From JBKBKC01 sp046294265 (GTDB lineage Bacteria > Pseudomonadota > Alphaproteobacteria > Rhodobacterales > Rhodobacteraceae): a DNA stretch of 64,000 nucleotides. The notes beneath the pieces were generated by a model. That model was not told where the DNA came from. It saw only the letters and a program-made list of their open reading frames with translations, and searched no databases. The DNA is taken from the NCBI GenBank assembly GCA_046294265.1, contig JBKBKC010000010.1, positions 62,001-126,000 on the forward strand. Direction: 5' to 3'. This document shows, in pieces, positions 51,264 to 60,699 of the stretch. A program made the position numbers and the translations under genes. Positions within the stretch are counted from its first letter, which is position 1, and every line of letters begins with the position of its first letter.

Positions 51264-53417
51264 ATGACCCTGACGATGCTCGGCGCAGGACAGGCAATGC
51301 CTGCGGTTATCGCCGCCTTGCACGCCGCCGGTCCGTCTGTCGCGACCGACGGCCATGATGCCAGCGCAGACTTTGCCGCGGTGCTGGGCGATGCGGCGGC
51401 TCACCCTGGTCCAGCGACGGAACGGCCGGAGGCGGAGGTGTCGGCAGGCCCGCCCCCCTTTCCCCTTCCGTCTCCCGAAATGCGCGGACGTATCCGAGAC
51501 GGCGATCAGGCGCCCCCAATGCCTGCAGCACCCGAGGACCAGACCGGCTGGCCCCCCCCCGCCGGAACTCAGCCAACAGCCAATATTGATCCGCCTGGCG
51601 TCCCGCCACCCGCGTCATTGCCCGCGCATCCAGCGGGGCCGGAACTCCGCGCAGCGGGTCGGGACCCCGATGCGCCCCACGCGGTCGATGGGCCGCTCCG
51701 TGCTGCTCTGCCGCACCCCACGCAGACGGGGACCGCAGGCCAGGGGGGCACCACCGCCCCTGCCCCACGCCAGACCGATCCGATTCAACTGCCCGACTAT
51801 CTTGTCACAAGTCCCGCCCCCGGCCCGTCCACCCCCCGACGGCAGCCGGCAGGGGAAGGAATCGACGCGATCATCCCGCCCGCGCAGGCGGCGGCGGGCA
51901 AAACGCCCGACCCGCTGCCACGTCCTGCGGCACATGAGCCGGTCAGCCGGCGACAGGTTCAGGTCGGGGTCGTCCTGACGACGAACCCGACCTTCATTCC
52001 GGATGTCGTGCAAGCCCCGGTCTCGGCGATCGACATAGGCACCGCCGAGGATCTGCCCGGGGCAGAGGGTCGAATGGAGATCGACGTCACAGCTGCGCGC
52101 GACGGTCGTCCGCCAGGGGTGAAGGATGTGGAACCGCTTGCCACCCCACTGTCGGCCCGGCCCGACCAGTTCCACCGATCCCCGAATGGGGAAGCCGCGA
52201 CGCCCGCTCCCGTTCGGCAACGCATCGGCAGCATGGCTGAAACCACCTTTGCCCTTCAACTTGGCACCGATGCCGACACGGGCGGCAAGGCCGGAGCGCA
52301 GGTAAGCGCAAGCGTCCCGCCTGCCGCCTCACAGCCTGCGCTCACCCCGTCCATCCACGTCGCCAAGCCTGCGGCTGGTGCCGTGCAGGTTCCCCTGTGG
52401 TCCGATCCGCGACTGGACGGGGCGCAGCCGCCACCCACCGCCATCTTGCCCCAACCGGGTGCCGGATCGCCGCTCGCCCGGACCGACACGCCTGTGACTG
52501 AGCAGCAGGCGGCAATTGGCCAAGCCGCGCCACCCACATTTGGAACGGCACTTCCAGCACCATCCCTCCGGCTCCCCGCGCAGTCACCGATCACCACCGC
52601 GACCAGCTGGACTGCGCCTACCGCCCCTGGGTCCGGGTCCGGGTCCGGGTCCGTGCCGGATGCGCCCCTGCGCATCGCCGCACAACCTGCCCCCGCCATG
52701 ACGCCGACCAATCCCGAAGCCGGTGACGCGGCACACGTTCACACAGGCCCGTTTTCCGCCCTTGGCATGACAGGCCACGCCCGCGCACCTTACCAGGTCG
52801 CCCCGACTGCGGCCGACGCCGGCCCCGCGTCCCCGGCCGCCACACATCCCCCCGCGCAGTTGCATGCAGGGAATGGGGCGGGTCCCGCTCCCCTGCCCAT
52901 GGCCGCGCAACAGACCTCCGCCAGCCCCGCCCCGGAACAGGCAGCGACCGATCCCGCGGTTCCGCATCCGACCCCGGGCCCTTCCCAGGTCGCGGCACAC
53001 CCCCCCCTGGCTGTGCCGACACCTGTTCCGGTACCCTTGTCCGCACTGCCCGCGACCCTGATTACAGCCTGGCAGGATGCCGGACCGGGGCGGATCGAAA
53101 TCGCGCTCGCACCGGAGGAGCTTGGCCGCATGACCATTGCGGTGACCGGAGAGGGCGACGGCTTGCGCATCGCCATCACTGCCGACCGGCCCGAGACGCT
53201 CGACCTGCTGCGCCGCCATGCAGACCAGTTGCTTGCCGACCTGCGGCAAGGAGGGATGGGCGGCGCCCTGCTGAGCTTCGGCGGCGGGGGGCAGGGCCGG
53301 TCCCGCGAGGGGCAAGGCGCGGAAAGCCCGACAGCCCCGGCACAGCCCGCCCCGATCCGCCTTGTCGCCCATCCGCCCCCACCGCACGGCCACGCCGCGC
53401 TCAACCTCCGACTCTGA
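51264..53417 (+). CDS. fliK: Hook-length control protein FliK
   Basis: 717 residues. The N-terminal 580 are Pro/Ala-rich and low in complexity, as for a secreted molecular ruler. The C-terminal Flg_hook domain carries GRIEIALAPEELGRMTIAV and LDLLRRHADQLLADLRQGG, which talks to FlhB. A tandem GGTCCG repeat encodes a Gly-Ser tract in the ruler part (52625-52648). GGAGTGCGGAGA precedes ATG 51264. It is 12 bp before flgD. Confidence 0.9.
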   Translation: MTLTMLGAGQAMPAVIAALHAAGPSVATDGHDASADFAAVLGDAAAHPGPATERPEAEVSAGPPPFPLPSPEMRGRIRDGDQAPPMPAAPEDQTGWPPPAGTQPTANIDPPGVPPPASLPAHPAGPELRAAGRDPDAPHAVDGPLRAALPHPTQTGTAGQGGTTAPAPRQTDPIQLPDYLVTSPAPGPSTPRRQPAGEGIDAIIPPAQAAAGKTPDPLPRPAAHEPVSRRQVQVGVVLTTNPTFIPDVVQAPVSAIDIGTAEDLPGAEGRMEIDVTAARDGRPPGVKDVEPLATPLSARPDQFHRSPNGEAATPAPVRQRIGSMAETTFALQLGTDADTGGKAGAQVSASVPPAASQPALTPSIHVAKPAAGAVQVPLWSDPRLDGAQPPPTAILPQPGAGSPLARTDTPVTEQQAAIGQAAPPTFGTALPAPSLRLPAQSPITTATSWTAPTAPGSGSGSGSVPDAPLRIAAQPAPAMTPTNPEAGDAAHVHTGPFSALGMTGHARAPYQVAPTAADAGPASPAATHPPAQLHAGNGAGPAPLPMAAQQTSASPAPEQAATDPAVPHPTPGPSQVAAHPPLAVPTPVPVPLSALPATLITAWQDAGPGRIEIALAPEELGRMTIAVTGEGDGLRIAITADRPETLDLLRRHADQLLADLRQGGMGGALLSFGGGGQGRSREGQGAESPTAPAQPAPIRLVAHPPPPHGHAALNLRL
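52625..52648 (+). repeat. Tandem GGTCCG repeat inside fliK
   Basis: Four consecutive copies of a GGTCCG hexamer encode a (Gly-Ser)n tract. Unit-number changes would keep the frame and alter ruler length by two residues. Confidence 0.8.
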
Positions 53418-53429
53418 CCGGGAACACGC

Positions 53430-54086
53430 ATGGACATCGCCACAGCAGCCACCGCAACCACAACCCGAGGCACTGCCGCACCGCAGGCCAATGGCCGCCT
53501 CACCTCGGATTTCGATACGTTCCTTAAGATGCTGACCACCCAGATGCAGAACCAGGACCCGCTCAACCCCCTCGACTCGGCGGATTTCGCGGTGCAACTG
53601 GCCACGTTCTCAGGAGTGGAGCAGCAGATGCGCACAAACCAGACGCTGGAGGCGGTGCTGGCGAGGCTGGACATGCAGGGGATGGCACAGATGGCGGGCT
53701 GGGTGGGCAATGAGGCGCGCAGCGCGGCACCCGTGGCCTTTGACGGGGCGCCCGTCACGATCTACCCGGGCGAGGCAGGCCCTTCGGTCGATCGCCGCGT
53801 GCTGTCGGTGCGCGATGCGCAGGGCAATCTGGTCGCGCGCGAGGATGTGCCCGCCCGCGCCGCCACTCATCGCTGGCAGGGCCAGGCGATCACCGGCGGG
53901 CCGCTGCCGCCTGGCCGCTACAGCCTGACAGTTGAAAGCTATTCGGGCGAGGGTCTGGTGTCCTCCGCGAGCCCCGAAACCTATGCGGTCATCGAAGAGG
54001 TGCGCAGCACGGCGCAGGGCACGCGCCTTGTGCTGGCGGGCGGGGCCGAGATCGCGACTGACGCGGTGACCGCGCTGCGCCGATAG
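53430..54086 (+). CDS. flgD: Hook cap protein FlgD
   Basis: 218 residues. FDTFLKMLTTQMQNQDPLNPLDS is the diagnostic FlgD N-terminus, followed by FAVQLATFSGVEQQM. The C-terminal Ig-like domain has GRYSLTVESYS. It is the last gene of the flagellar cluster, convergent with ubiB. Confidence 0.95.
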   Translation: MDIATAATATTTRGTAAPQANGRLTSDFDTFLKMLTTQMQNQDPLNPLDSADFAVQLATFSGVEQQMRTNQTLEAVLARLDMQGMAQMAGWVGNEARSAAPVAFDGAPVTIYPGEAGPSVDRRVLSVRDAQGNLVAREDVPARAATHRWQGQAITGGPLPPGRYSLTVESYSGEGLVSSASPETYAVIEEVRSTAQGTRLVLAGGAEIATDAVTALRR

Positions 54087-54090
54087 ACGG

Positions 54091-55623
54091 TCAGAGCAAC
54101 CGCCCGAGCACCGCCCCGGCCAAGGCCAGCCCAGCCCCAAGGAGGAGCCAGACCCATGGCGGCAACGCGCTGCGAGGAGGTGGGGTGGGGTGCGCTACCT
54201 CGGCCTGCCGCATGAGCATCCCCTCGACCATTCGCGGCAGCTTTGGCCCGAAGCGGGCCAGCACTTGCAGCGTCTGGCCCAGATCGCGCAGCAGGGCACG
54301 CGGCCCCACGTTCTTGGAGATGTAGTCCTGGACCACCGGGCCTGCGACCTGCCAGATGTTGATATGCGGATCGAGGCCGCGCGCCACGCCCTCGACCACC
54401 ACCATGGTCCGCTGCAACAGGATCAGTTCGGTCCGCGTCTGCATGCCGAAGCGTTCGGTCACCTCGAACAGATAGGCCAAGAGGCGGGCCATCGAGATGC
54501 GGCTGGCGTCCATGCCGAAGATCGGCTCGCCCACCACCCGCAGGGCGCGGGCGAATTCGTCGATGTCGCGGTCGGCGGGAACATAGCCGGCCTCAAAATG
54601 CACCTCGGCCACGCGGCGATAGTCGCGGCGGATGAAGCCGAACAGGATCTCGGCATAGACGCGGCGGGTATAATCGTCCATCCGCCCCATGATGCCGAAA
54701 TCGAAGGCGATGATCGCGCCGTCGGCGGCGACCTTGAGATTGCCCTGATGCATGTCGGCGTGGAAATAGCCGTCGCGCAGGGCATGTTGCAGGAACAGCG
54801 ACAGCACGCGGGCCGCCAGCACCTTGCGGTCATGCCCGGCTGCGTCGATGGCCGCGTTGTCGGCCATGTTCGCCCCTTCGGCCCAGTCCAGCGTCATCAC
54901 CTGCCGCCCCGACAGGAACCACACGGGGCGCGGCACGCGGAACCCTTCGTCCTTTTCGGTATTGGCCGCGAATTCCGCGCAGGCCGCACTTTCGAGCCGC
55001 AGGTCCAGCTCTCCCAGCACCACGCCCTCGAAATGCGTGATGACCTCGATAGGGCGCAAGCGGCGCGAGAAGGGTGCCAGTTTCTCGATGATCCATGCCG
55101 CCAGATAGAAGGCGTCGATGTCACGGCGAAAGGCGCGCTCGATACCGGGGCGCAGCACCTTGACCGCCACGTCGCGCCCGCCGTCGACCAGCGTCGCGCG
55201 GTGGACCTGCGCAATGGAGGCGGCGGCCACGGGTTCGGAAAAGGCCGAGAACACCTGATCGACCGGCAGGTTCATCTCGGCCTCGATCATCGCCTTGGCG
55301 GTGGCGGTGGGAAATGGCGGCAACTTGTCCTGCAGGTATTTCAGCTGCAGAGCCAGCTCGTCGCCCACGATGTCGGGGCGGGTCGAGAGGATCTGGCCAA
55401 ACTTGATATAGGCGGGGCCGAGGGCGGTCAGCGCGCGGGTGGCCGGCGGCAGGGCGGGATCTCCCTTGAGCCCCAGCCATTTGAAGGGCCAGCCCAGCAC
55501 GCGGGCGAGGATGCGCAGGTTGGGGGGGGCATGGAACGCCTCGAGCACCACGCCGATGGCGCCGGTGCGTTCCAGCGTGGCCAGCGTGCGGACAATGCGG
55601 ACGATGTTGTGCGGGCCGCGCAT
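54091..55623 (-). CDS. ubiB: Ubiquinone biosynthesis kinase/ATPase UbiB
   Basis: 510 residues. The ABC1 atypical kinase motif LGPAYIKFGQILSTRPD (KxGQ) is at about 68-84, with catalytic-loop ADMHQGN and metal-binding FDFGIMG. The C-terminus ends in a hydrophobic pair (WVWLLLGAGLALAGAVLG). UbiB supports aerobic ubiquinone biosynthesis at the membrane. It follows ubiE across a hairpin element. Confidence 0.94.
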   Translation of the reverse strand: MRGPHNIVRIVRTLATLERTGAIGVVLEAFHAPPNLRILARVLGWPFKWLGLKGDPALPPATRALTALGPAYIKFGQILSTRPDIVGDELALQLKYLQDKLPPFPTATAKAMIEAEMNLPVDQVFSAFSEPVAAASIAQVHRATLVDGGRDVAVKVLRPGIERAFRRDIDAFYLAAWIIEKLAPFSRRLRPIEVITHFEGVVLGELDLRLESAACAEFAANTEKDEGFRVPRPVWFLSGRQVMTLDWAEGANMADNAAIDAAGHDRKVLAARVLSLFLQHALRDGYFHADMHQGNLKVAADGAIIAFDFGIMGRMDDYTRRVYAEILFGFIRRDYRRVAEVHFEAGYVPADRDIDEFARALRVVGEPIFGMDASRISMARLLAYLFEVTERFGMQTRTELILLQRTMVVVEGVARGLDPHINIWQVAGPVVQDYISKNVGPRALLRDLGQTLQVLARFGPKLPRMVEGMLMRQAEVAHPTPPPRSALPPWVWLLLGAGLALAGAVLGRLL

Positions 55624-55648
55624 GTCAGGCCGTTACCCCGGACGTCGC

Positions 55649-55707
55649 GGGGGGGCGCTGCCCCCCGGCCTGCGGCCTCCCCCCGGGATATTTGGGGACG
55701 AAAGAAG
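55649..55707 (+). repeat. Copy B of the hairpin-TATTTGG element
   Basis: A GGGGGG-CGCTG-CCCCCC hairpin is followed by GGGATATTTGGGGACGAAAGAAG, in the ubiE-ubiB spacer. Its sequence parallels the spacer between dnaN and recF. Confidence 0.5.
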
Positions 55708-55713
55708 CGGCGG

Positions 55714-56463
55714 TCACAGTTTCCATCCCGAATGCAGGCAGGCGACGCCCATCGTGAGGTTGCGGTATTTCACCTGCTCGAAGCCCGCGGCGCGGATCAT
55801 CGCGGCAAAGCTGTCCTGGTCGGGGAACTTGCGGATGGATTCGACGAGGTATTGATAGCTGTCGCGGTCGCCCGCCACGACCTGGCCCAGAACCGGGATC
55901 ACGTTGAAAGAATAGCGATCATAGGCCCATTGCATCAGGTCATTGGGGATGCGGCTGAATTCCAGCACCATAAGGCGACCGCCGGTTTTCAGGACGCGAT
56001 GCGCCTCGGCCAGGGCCGCGTCGATGCGGGTGACGTTCCGGATGCCGAAGCTGATGGTGTAGGTGTCAAAGCTCGCGTCCGGGAAGGGCAGCGCCATCGC
56101 GTCGCCCGCCACCCAGTCGAGGCGGTCGCCCAGCGCCTCGGCCTCGGCGCGCAGGCGGCCTTCCGCCAGCATCCCTTCGGTCATGTCGCAGACGACGGCC
56201 GTGGAGCCGGGCGCGCGGCGCAGGAAGCGGAACGCGATGTCGCCGGTGCCGCCCGCAACGTCCAGCAGGCGCTGGCCCGGGCGGGGCGCCAACCAATCCA
56301 TCATCGCGTCCTTCCAGAGCCTGTGGACGCCGCCCGACATCAGGTCGTTCATCAGGTCGTAGCGTGAGGCAACGCGGGTGAATACACCATGCACCATCCC
56401 GGCCTTGTCGCCCTCGGGCACCTCGCGGAAGCCGAAATGCGTGGTGCTGTCGTCGTCGGTCAT
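55714..56463 (-). CDS. ubiE: Ubiquinone/menaquinone methyltransferase UbiE
   Basis: SAM-dependent C-methyltransferase, 249 residues. Motif I LLDVAGGTGDIAFRFL, also FGFREVPEGDKAGMVHGVF and NDLMSGGVHRLWKD at the N-terminus and SFGIRNVTRIDAAL. It acts with UbiB in ubiquinone synthesis. ATG 56463 gives the normal length. It is divergent from mutM. Confidence 0.95.
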   Translation of the reverse strand: MTDDDSTTHFGFREVPEGDKAGMVHGVFTRVASRYDLMNDLMSGGVHRLWKDAMMDWLAPRPGQRLLDVAGGTGDIAFRFLRRAPGSTAVVCDMTEGMLAEGRLRAEAEALGDRLDWVAGDAMALPFPDASFDTYTISFGIRNVTRIDAALAEAHRVLKTGGRLMVLEFSRIPNDLMQWAYDRYSFNVIPVLGQVVAGDRDSYQYLVESIRKFPDQDSFAAMIRAAGFEQVKYRNLTMGVACLHSGWKL

Positions 56464-56551
56464 GGTCAGGGCCTTTCGTGCGCACCTGCATGTCCTTATA
56501 GGGCGCTGACAGGCCGCCGCAATGCGCGGCGGGCAAGGCGAGGTGCGGCAA

Positions 56552-57403
56552 ATGCCCGAACTGCCGGAGGTGGAGACGGTGCGCCGCGGTCTGGTCCCGG
56601 TGATGGAGGGGCGGCACATCACGGCGGTCGCCGTGAACCGGCCCGACCTGCGGTGGCCATTGCCCGAGGGCATGGGCGCGCGGCTGACCGGCGCGCGGGT
56701 TCTCGCGTTGCGGCGGCGGTCGAAATACATCCTGGCCGACCTGTCCAGCGGCGAGACGCTGTTGATCCATCTGGGGATGTCGGGGCGGATGCTGGTGTCG
56801 GGCGCGGTGCTTGGGCAGTTCCACCATCCCCATCCTGCGCCCGGCAAGCATGACCATGTGGTGCTGGAAATGGAGGGCGGCGCGCGTGTCACCTTCAACG
56901 ACGCGCGGCGGTTCGGGATGATGGACCTGATGGCGACCGACGCGCAGGAGGCGCATCCGCTGCTGGCGGCGCTGGGGCCCGAGCCCATGGGCAACGGGTT
57001 TTCCGAGACCTATCTGGCAGAGCGGCTGCGCGGGCGCCAGACGCCGGTCAAGGCGGCGCTGCTGGACCAGCATCTGGTGGCGGGTCTGGGCAATATCTAT
57101 GTCTGCGAGGTCTTGTTCCGAGCGGGCATCTCGCCGCGCAGGCTGGCGGGCAACATCGGGGCGGCACGGGCCGCCCGGCTGGTGCCGGTGATCCGCGAGG
57201 TGCTGGCCGAGGCGATCGCGGCGGGGGGGTCATCCTTGCGCGACTATCGGCAGGCGGATGGCGAACTGGGCTATTTCCAGCATGCTTTCCGCGTCTATGG
57301 GCGCGAGGGGCAGCCCTGCCTTTCCCCCGGCTGTGGCGGCACCATCGCGCGGATCGTGCAGGCCGGGCGGTCTTCGTTCTATTGCCCCCGATGCCAGAGG
57401 TGA
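56552..57403 (+). CDS. mutM: Formamidopyrimidine-DNA glycosylase
   Basis: Removes 8-oxoguanine and FapyG and nicks the strand. The N-terminal catalytic MPELPEVETV has Pro1/Glu2 of the mature enzyme, and LIHLGMSGRM and GLGNIYVCEVLFRAGI follow. The C-terminal zinc finger has CLSPGC and CPRCQR. It has 283 residues. The mutM-crotonase arrangement is common in Rhodobacterales. Confidence 0.96.
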   Translation: MPELPEVETVRRGLVPVMEGRHITAVAVNRPDLRWPLPEGMGARLTGARVLALRRRSKYILADLSSGETLLIHLGMSGRMLVSGAVLGQFHHPHPAPGKHDHVVLEMEGGARVTFNDARRFGMMDLMATDAQEAHPLLAALGPEPMGNGFSETYLAERLRGRQTPVKAALLDQHLVAGLGNIYVCEVLFRAGISPRRLAGNIGAARAARLVPVIREVLAEAIAAGGSSLRDYRQADGELGYFQHAFRVYGREGQPCLSPGCGGTIARIVQAGRSSFYCPRCQR

Positions 57404-57464
57404 CTTGATCCTGCGGGCGCAGGTGCTAGGAGTCCGGCTTGGCGCAGCCACCGGGGAACATGCC

Positions 57465-58241
57465 ATGGCCTATGAGACGATCATCGTCGATATCGAGGAT
57501 TACGTGGCGCTGGTGCGGCTGAACCGGCCGGAGGCGATGAACGCGCTGAACGCCAAGCTGATGTCGGAGCTTGCCGGCGCGCTGACGGCGGCCGATGTGA
57601 ATGAGCGGGTGCGCTGCATCGTGATCACCGGGTCTGAAAAGGCCTTTGCCGCCGGGGCAGACATCAAGGAGATGGCGGAGAAATCCTTTGTGGATGTGTT
57701 CGGGGCCGATCTGTTCGGAGTGGACGCAGAGGCCATCCAGCGCGTGCGCAAGCCGATGATCGCGGCTGTTTCGGGCTATGCCCTTGGCGGAGGGTGCGAG
57801 CTTGCCATGCTGTGCGATTTCATTATCGCGTCCGATACAGCGAAATTCGGCCAGCCCGAGATCAACCTGGGTGTCGTGGCGGGCATGGGGGGCACGCAGA
57901 GGCTGACCCGCTTCGTGGGCAAGGCAAAGTCGATGGACATGCACCTGACGGGGCGGAACATGGACGCCGCCGAGGCGGAGCGCTGCGGCCTTGTAAGCCG
58001 CGTGGTGCCCGTAAAAAGCCTGCTGGAAGAGGCGATGAAGGCCGCGCAGAAGATCGCCGAGAAATCCGCGCTGACCGTGATGGCGGTCAAGGAGGCGGTG
58101 AACCGCGCGCAGGAGACCAGCCTGCGCGAGGGCCTGTTGTTTGAGCGGCGGCTGTTTCACGCCCTCTTTGCCACCGAGGACCAGAAAGAGGGCATGGCCG
58201 CCTTTCTGGAAAAGCGCCAGCCGCAGTTCCGCGACCGATAG
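57465..58241 (+). CDS. Enoyl-CoA hydratase
   Basis: Crotonase-fold hydratase for beta-oxidation or aromatic catabolism, 258 residues. Oxyanion-hole segments AFAAGADIKEM and SGYALGGGCELAMLCD, with the catalytic Glu of the second loop in QPEINLGVVAGMGGTQRL. The sequence is of the FadB1/short-chain type. GGGGAAC precedes ATG 57465. Confidence 0.94.
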   Translation: MAYETIIVDIEDYVALVRLNRPEAMNALNAKLMSELAGALTAADVNERVRCIVITGSEKAFAAGADIKEMAEKSFVDVFGADLFGVDAEAIQRVRKPMIAAVSGYALGGGCELAMLCDFIIASDTAKFGQPEINLGVVAGMGGTQRLTRFVGKAKSMDMHLTGRNMDAAEAERCGLVSRVVPVKSLLEEAMKAAQKIAEKSALTVMAVKEAVNRAQETSLREGLLFERRLFHALFATEDQKEGMAAFLEKRQPQFRDR

Positions 58242-58405
58242 GGCGGGCATTTTCCCTGTTTCCTTTTGGATGCGCCTCGCGTATAGCCCGCCGTCACATG
58301 CGCGTGGGCCCGCACTAAGGCATATTCCGAACCCGTCATCATTGGCGGGGCCTTGGGTCGTAATGCGCCGCAACCGCACACCAGACCCGAGGACGATCCC
58401 TACAC

Positions 58406-58687
58406 ATGGCAAATACCACCCAGTCCAAGAAACGCGCCCGCCAGGCGGAAGACCGCTACGCGATCAACAAGGCGCGCCGTTCCCGCATCCGCACCTTCCT
58501 GCGCAAGGTCGAGGAGGCCATTGCCTCGGGTGATCCGGCGGCCGCTGCCGCTGCCTTGAAAGCCGCGCAGCCGGAACTGGCGCGGGGCGTGACCAAGGGT
58601 GTGATGCACAAGAACACCGTCGCCCGCAAAATGTCGCGCCTGTCGTCTCGGGTGAAGTCCACCGGTGGGGCCACGACCACCGCCTGA
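58406..58687 (+). CDS. rpsT: 30S ribosomal protein S20
   Basis: 93 residues, very basic. ANTTQSKKRARQAEDRYAIN and the C-terminal VMHKNTVARKMSRLSSRVK are S20 hallmarks. A 164-bp leader precedes it. It is followed by a strong terminator. It is the usual gene upstream of dnaA in this group. Confidence 0.96.
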   Translation: MANTTQSKKRARQAEDRYAINKARRSRIRTFLRKVEEAIASGDPAAAAAALKAAQPELARGVTKGVMHKNTVARKMSRLSSRVKSTGGATTTA

Positions 58688-58714
58688 CGATTCGACAAGA
58701 CCGCACCGTCCCAC

Positions 58715-58744
58715 AAGGGCGCACTCGAGAGGGTGCGCCCTTTT
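58715..58744 (+). terminator. Rho-independent terminator of rpsT
   Basis: 10-bp stem AAGGGCGCAC / GTGCGCCCTT with an 8-nt loop and a run of T residues, 27 bp after the rpsT stop. Confidence 0.85.
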
Positions 58745-59200
58745 CGCATCGGCGGGGACTGGTCCCCCCCCTGCGTGGCGCGGTTGCAAGGATGGTCGGA
58801 TTCGCGCCGTTGAATTCCTGTCAACCGCGAAGTTCGGTTGCGAATTGCCGCTCCGCATTGTTAGCGTCTCTGGGCGATTCACGTCGTCTTGGGGGATGGT
58901 GCGAGCGCGAACAAAGGTCCCGGCAAAAGCGCATTCTGCCAGATTGCCGCCAGGGAACCGTTTGCGGTCAACGCCTTAGGGGTCTGCGCCTGCGCAGTGG
59001 TCTTGTCTTTTGCGGTTCGGGTCCGGGCGTTTCGGGCCGATCGTTTTGGCATGCCCTGCTGGGGGCTTCGCTATGTCAGGTGACCGGGGCCGCGATGCCG
59101 CGAGCACTGTGGCACCCATAGCCGTGACGCGGCGATCCGGGCCTCTGGGGGCCGCCGGATCGTTGGGCAGACGGACGGTAAATGGGAACGGGTTTACGGA
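58745..59200. other. 456-bp dnaA upstream region
   Basis: Between the rpsT terminator and dnaA. A GGGGAC-tg-GTCCCC dyad lies near 58764. I found no TTATCCACA-type DnaA boxes or AT-rich unwinding element, and weak ORFs on either strand have no support. It probably holds the dnaA promoter and leader. The lower GC in part of it fits regulatory DNA. Confidence 0.45.
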
Positions 59201-60577
59201 ATGACGCACGACACCTGGCTGGAGCTTCGCGAAGGCCTCAAACCGCGAATCGGTCGCGAGAATTTTGCGCACTGGATCGAGCCCCTGCGTCTTGCAGCAA
59301 TCGACGGCAGCGTGGCGCGCTTCGAGGTTCCCACCTCGTTTTTCGGTGACTGGGTGTCGCGCAACTTTTCCGATCACATCCTGAATCACCTTGTGGCCTC
59401 GGGCGAGGCAGTGGATCGGGTGGAGTTCGTGCCCGCCCCGCGCAACCGCGTGGTGGCGGCCGAGATGGCAGGCACCGCGCCCGCCCGCCCGGCCCGCGCC
59501 ATCGCGGCGCGCGCCCGCATCCTGACGCAGGACGACCTGCCGGGGTCATCACTCGACATGCGCTATACCTTTGATAGTTTCGTTGTGGGCAAACCCAACG
59601 AGCTTGCCCATGCCGCCGCGCGGCGCGTGGCCGAAGGGGGGCCGGTGTCGTTCAACCCGCTGTTCCTTTACGGCGGGGTGGGTCTGGGCAAGACCCATCT
59701 CATGCACGCCATCGCGCAGGAACTGATGGCGCGCCGCCCGGACATGCGTGTGCTGTATCTGTCGGCCGAGCAGTTCATGTATCGTTTCGTGCAGGCCCTG
59801 CGAGAGAAATCCATCATGGACTTCAAGGAGCTGTTCCGATCGGTCGATGTGCTGATGGTCGATGACGTGCAGTTCATCGCGGGCAAGGACAGCACGCAGG
59901 ACGAATTCTTTCACACCTTCAACGTGCTGGTGGACCAGAACAAGCAGATCGTGCTGTCGGCCGACCGCTCACCCGGCGAGATCAAGGACCTGGAGGACCG
60001 CATCAAGAGCCGCATGCAATGCGGGCTGGTGGTGGACCTGCATCCGGCGGATTATGAGCTGCGTCTGGGCTGCCTGCAGACCAAGACCGAATTTTATCGC
60101 GGCCAGTATCCCGGCCTGAAACTGGCCCCCGGCGTGCTGGAATTCATCGCGCACCGCGTCGCCACCAACATCCGCGTGCTGGAAGGCGCGCTGACCCGGC
60201 TGTTCGCCTTTGCAAGCCTCGTGGGCCGCGAGATCACGCTGGATCTGACGCAGGAATGCCTCGCCGACATCCTGCGCGCGAGCGACCGCAAGGTCACCAT
60301 CGACGAGATCCAGCGCAAGGTGGCCGAGCATTACAACGTGCGCCTGTCCGACATGATCGGTCCGAAACGGCTGCGCAGCATTGCACGGCCCCGGCAGGTG
60401 GCGATGTATCTGTCCAAGCAGCTGACCACCCGGTCGCTGCCCGAGATCGGGCGCCGTTTTGGCGGGCGCGATCACACCACGATCATGCACGGCGTGAAGA
60501 AGATCGAGGAACTGATGGCCACCGACAGCCAGCTTTCCGACGACATCCAGCTGTTGCGCCGGACGCTGCAGGCCTAG
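59201..60577 (+). CDS. dnaA: Chromosomal replication initiator DnaA
   Basis: 458 residues. Domain I is at 1-80; the linker is Ala/Arg-rich. AAA+ domain: Walker A GGVGLGKTHL (about 158-167) and Walker B VDVLMVDDVQFIAG. The DNA-binding signature GGRDHTTIMHGVKKIEEL is in domain IV. The start is ATG 59201. dnaN follows after 122 bp. Confidence 0.97.
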   Translation: MTHDTWLELREGLKPRIGRENFAHWIEPLRLAAIDGSVARFEVPTSFFGDWVSRNFSDHILNHLVASGEAVDRVEFVPAPRNRVVAAEMAGTAPARPARAIAARARILTQDDLPGSSLDMRYTFDSFVVGKPNELAHAAARRVAEGGPVSFNPLFLYGGVGLGKTHLMHAIAQELMARRPDMRVLYLSAEQFMYRFVQALREKSIMDFKELFRSVDVLMVDDVQFIAGKDSTQDEFFHTFNVLVDQNKQIVLSADRSPGEIKDLEDRIKSRMQCGLVVDLHPADYELRLGCLQTKTEFYRGQYPGLKLAPGVLEFIAHRVATNIRVLEGALTRLFAFASLVGREITLDLTQECLADILRASDRKVTIDEIQRKVAEHYNVRLSDMIGPKRLRSIARPRQVAMYLSKQLTTRSLPEIGRRFGGRDHTTIMHGVKKIEELMATDSQLSDDIQLLRRTLQA

Positions 60578-60699
60578 GCCGACACCGGCCCGAACCGCCA
60601 AACCCCTTGTGCGCAGACTGAAAACGGGTAACTTCGGCCTCCCCGGCACAGGGGGGGGTCTGCGGGGCCATCTGCGGGGGCCGAGATGGGGACAAGGCA

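Noticed and set aside
54190..56367. 725-residue open frame on the plus strand
   Set aside because: Antisense shadow of ubiB and ubiE, both fully supported.
58665..58979. 104-residue gene between rpsT and dnaA
   Set aside because: It begins inside rpsT, crosses the terminator and has no domain.
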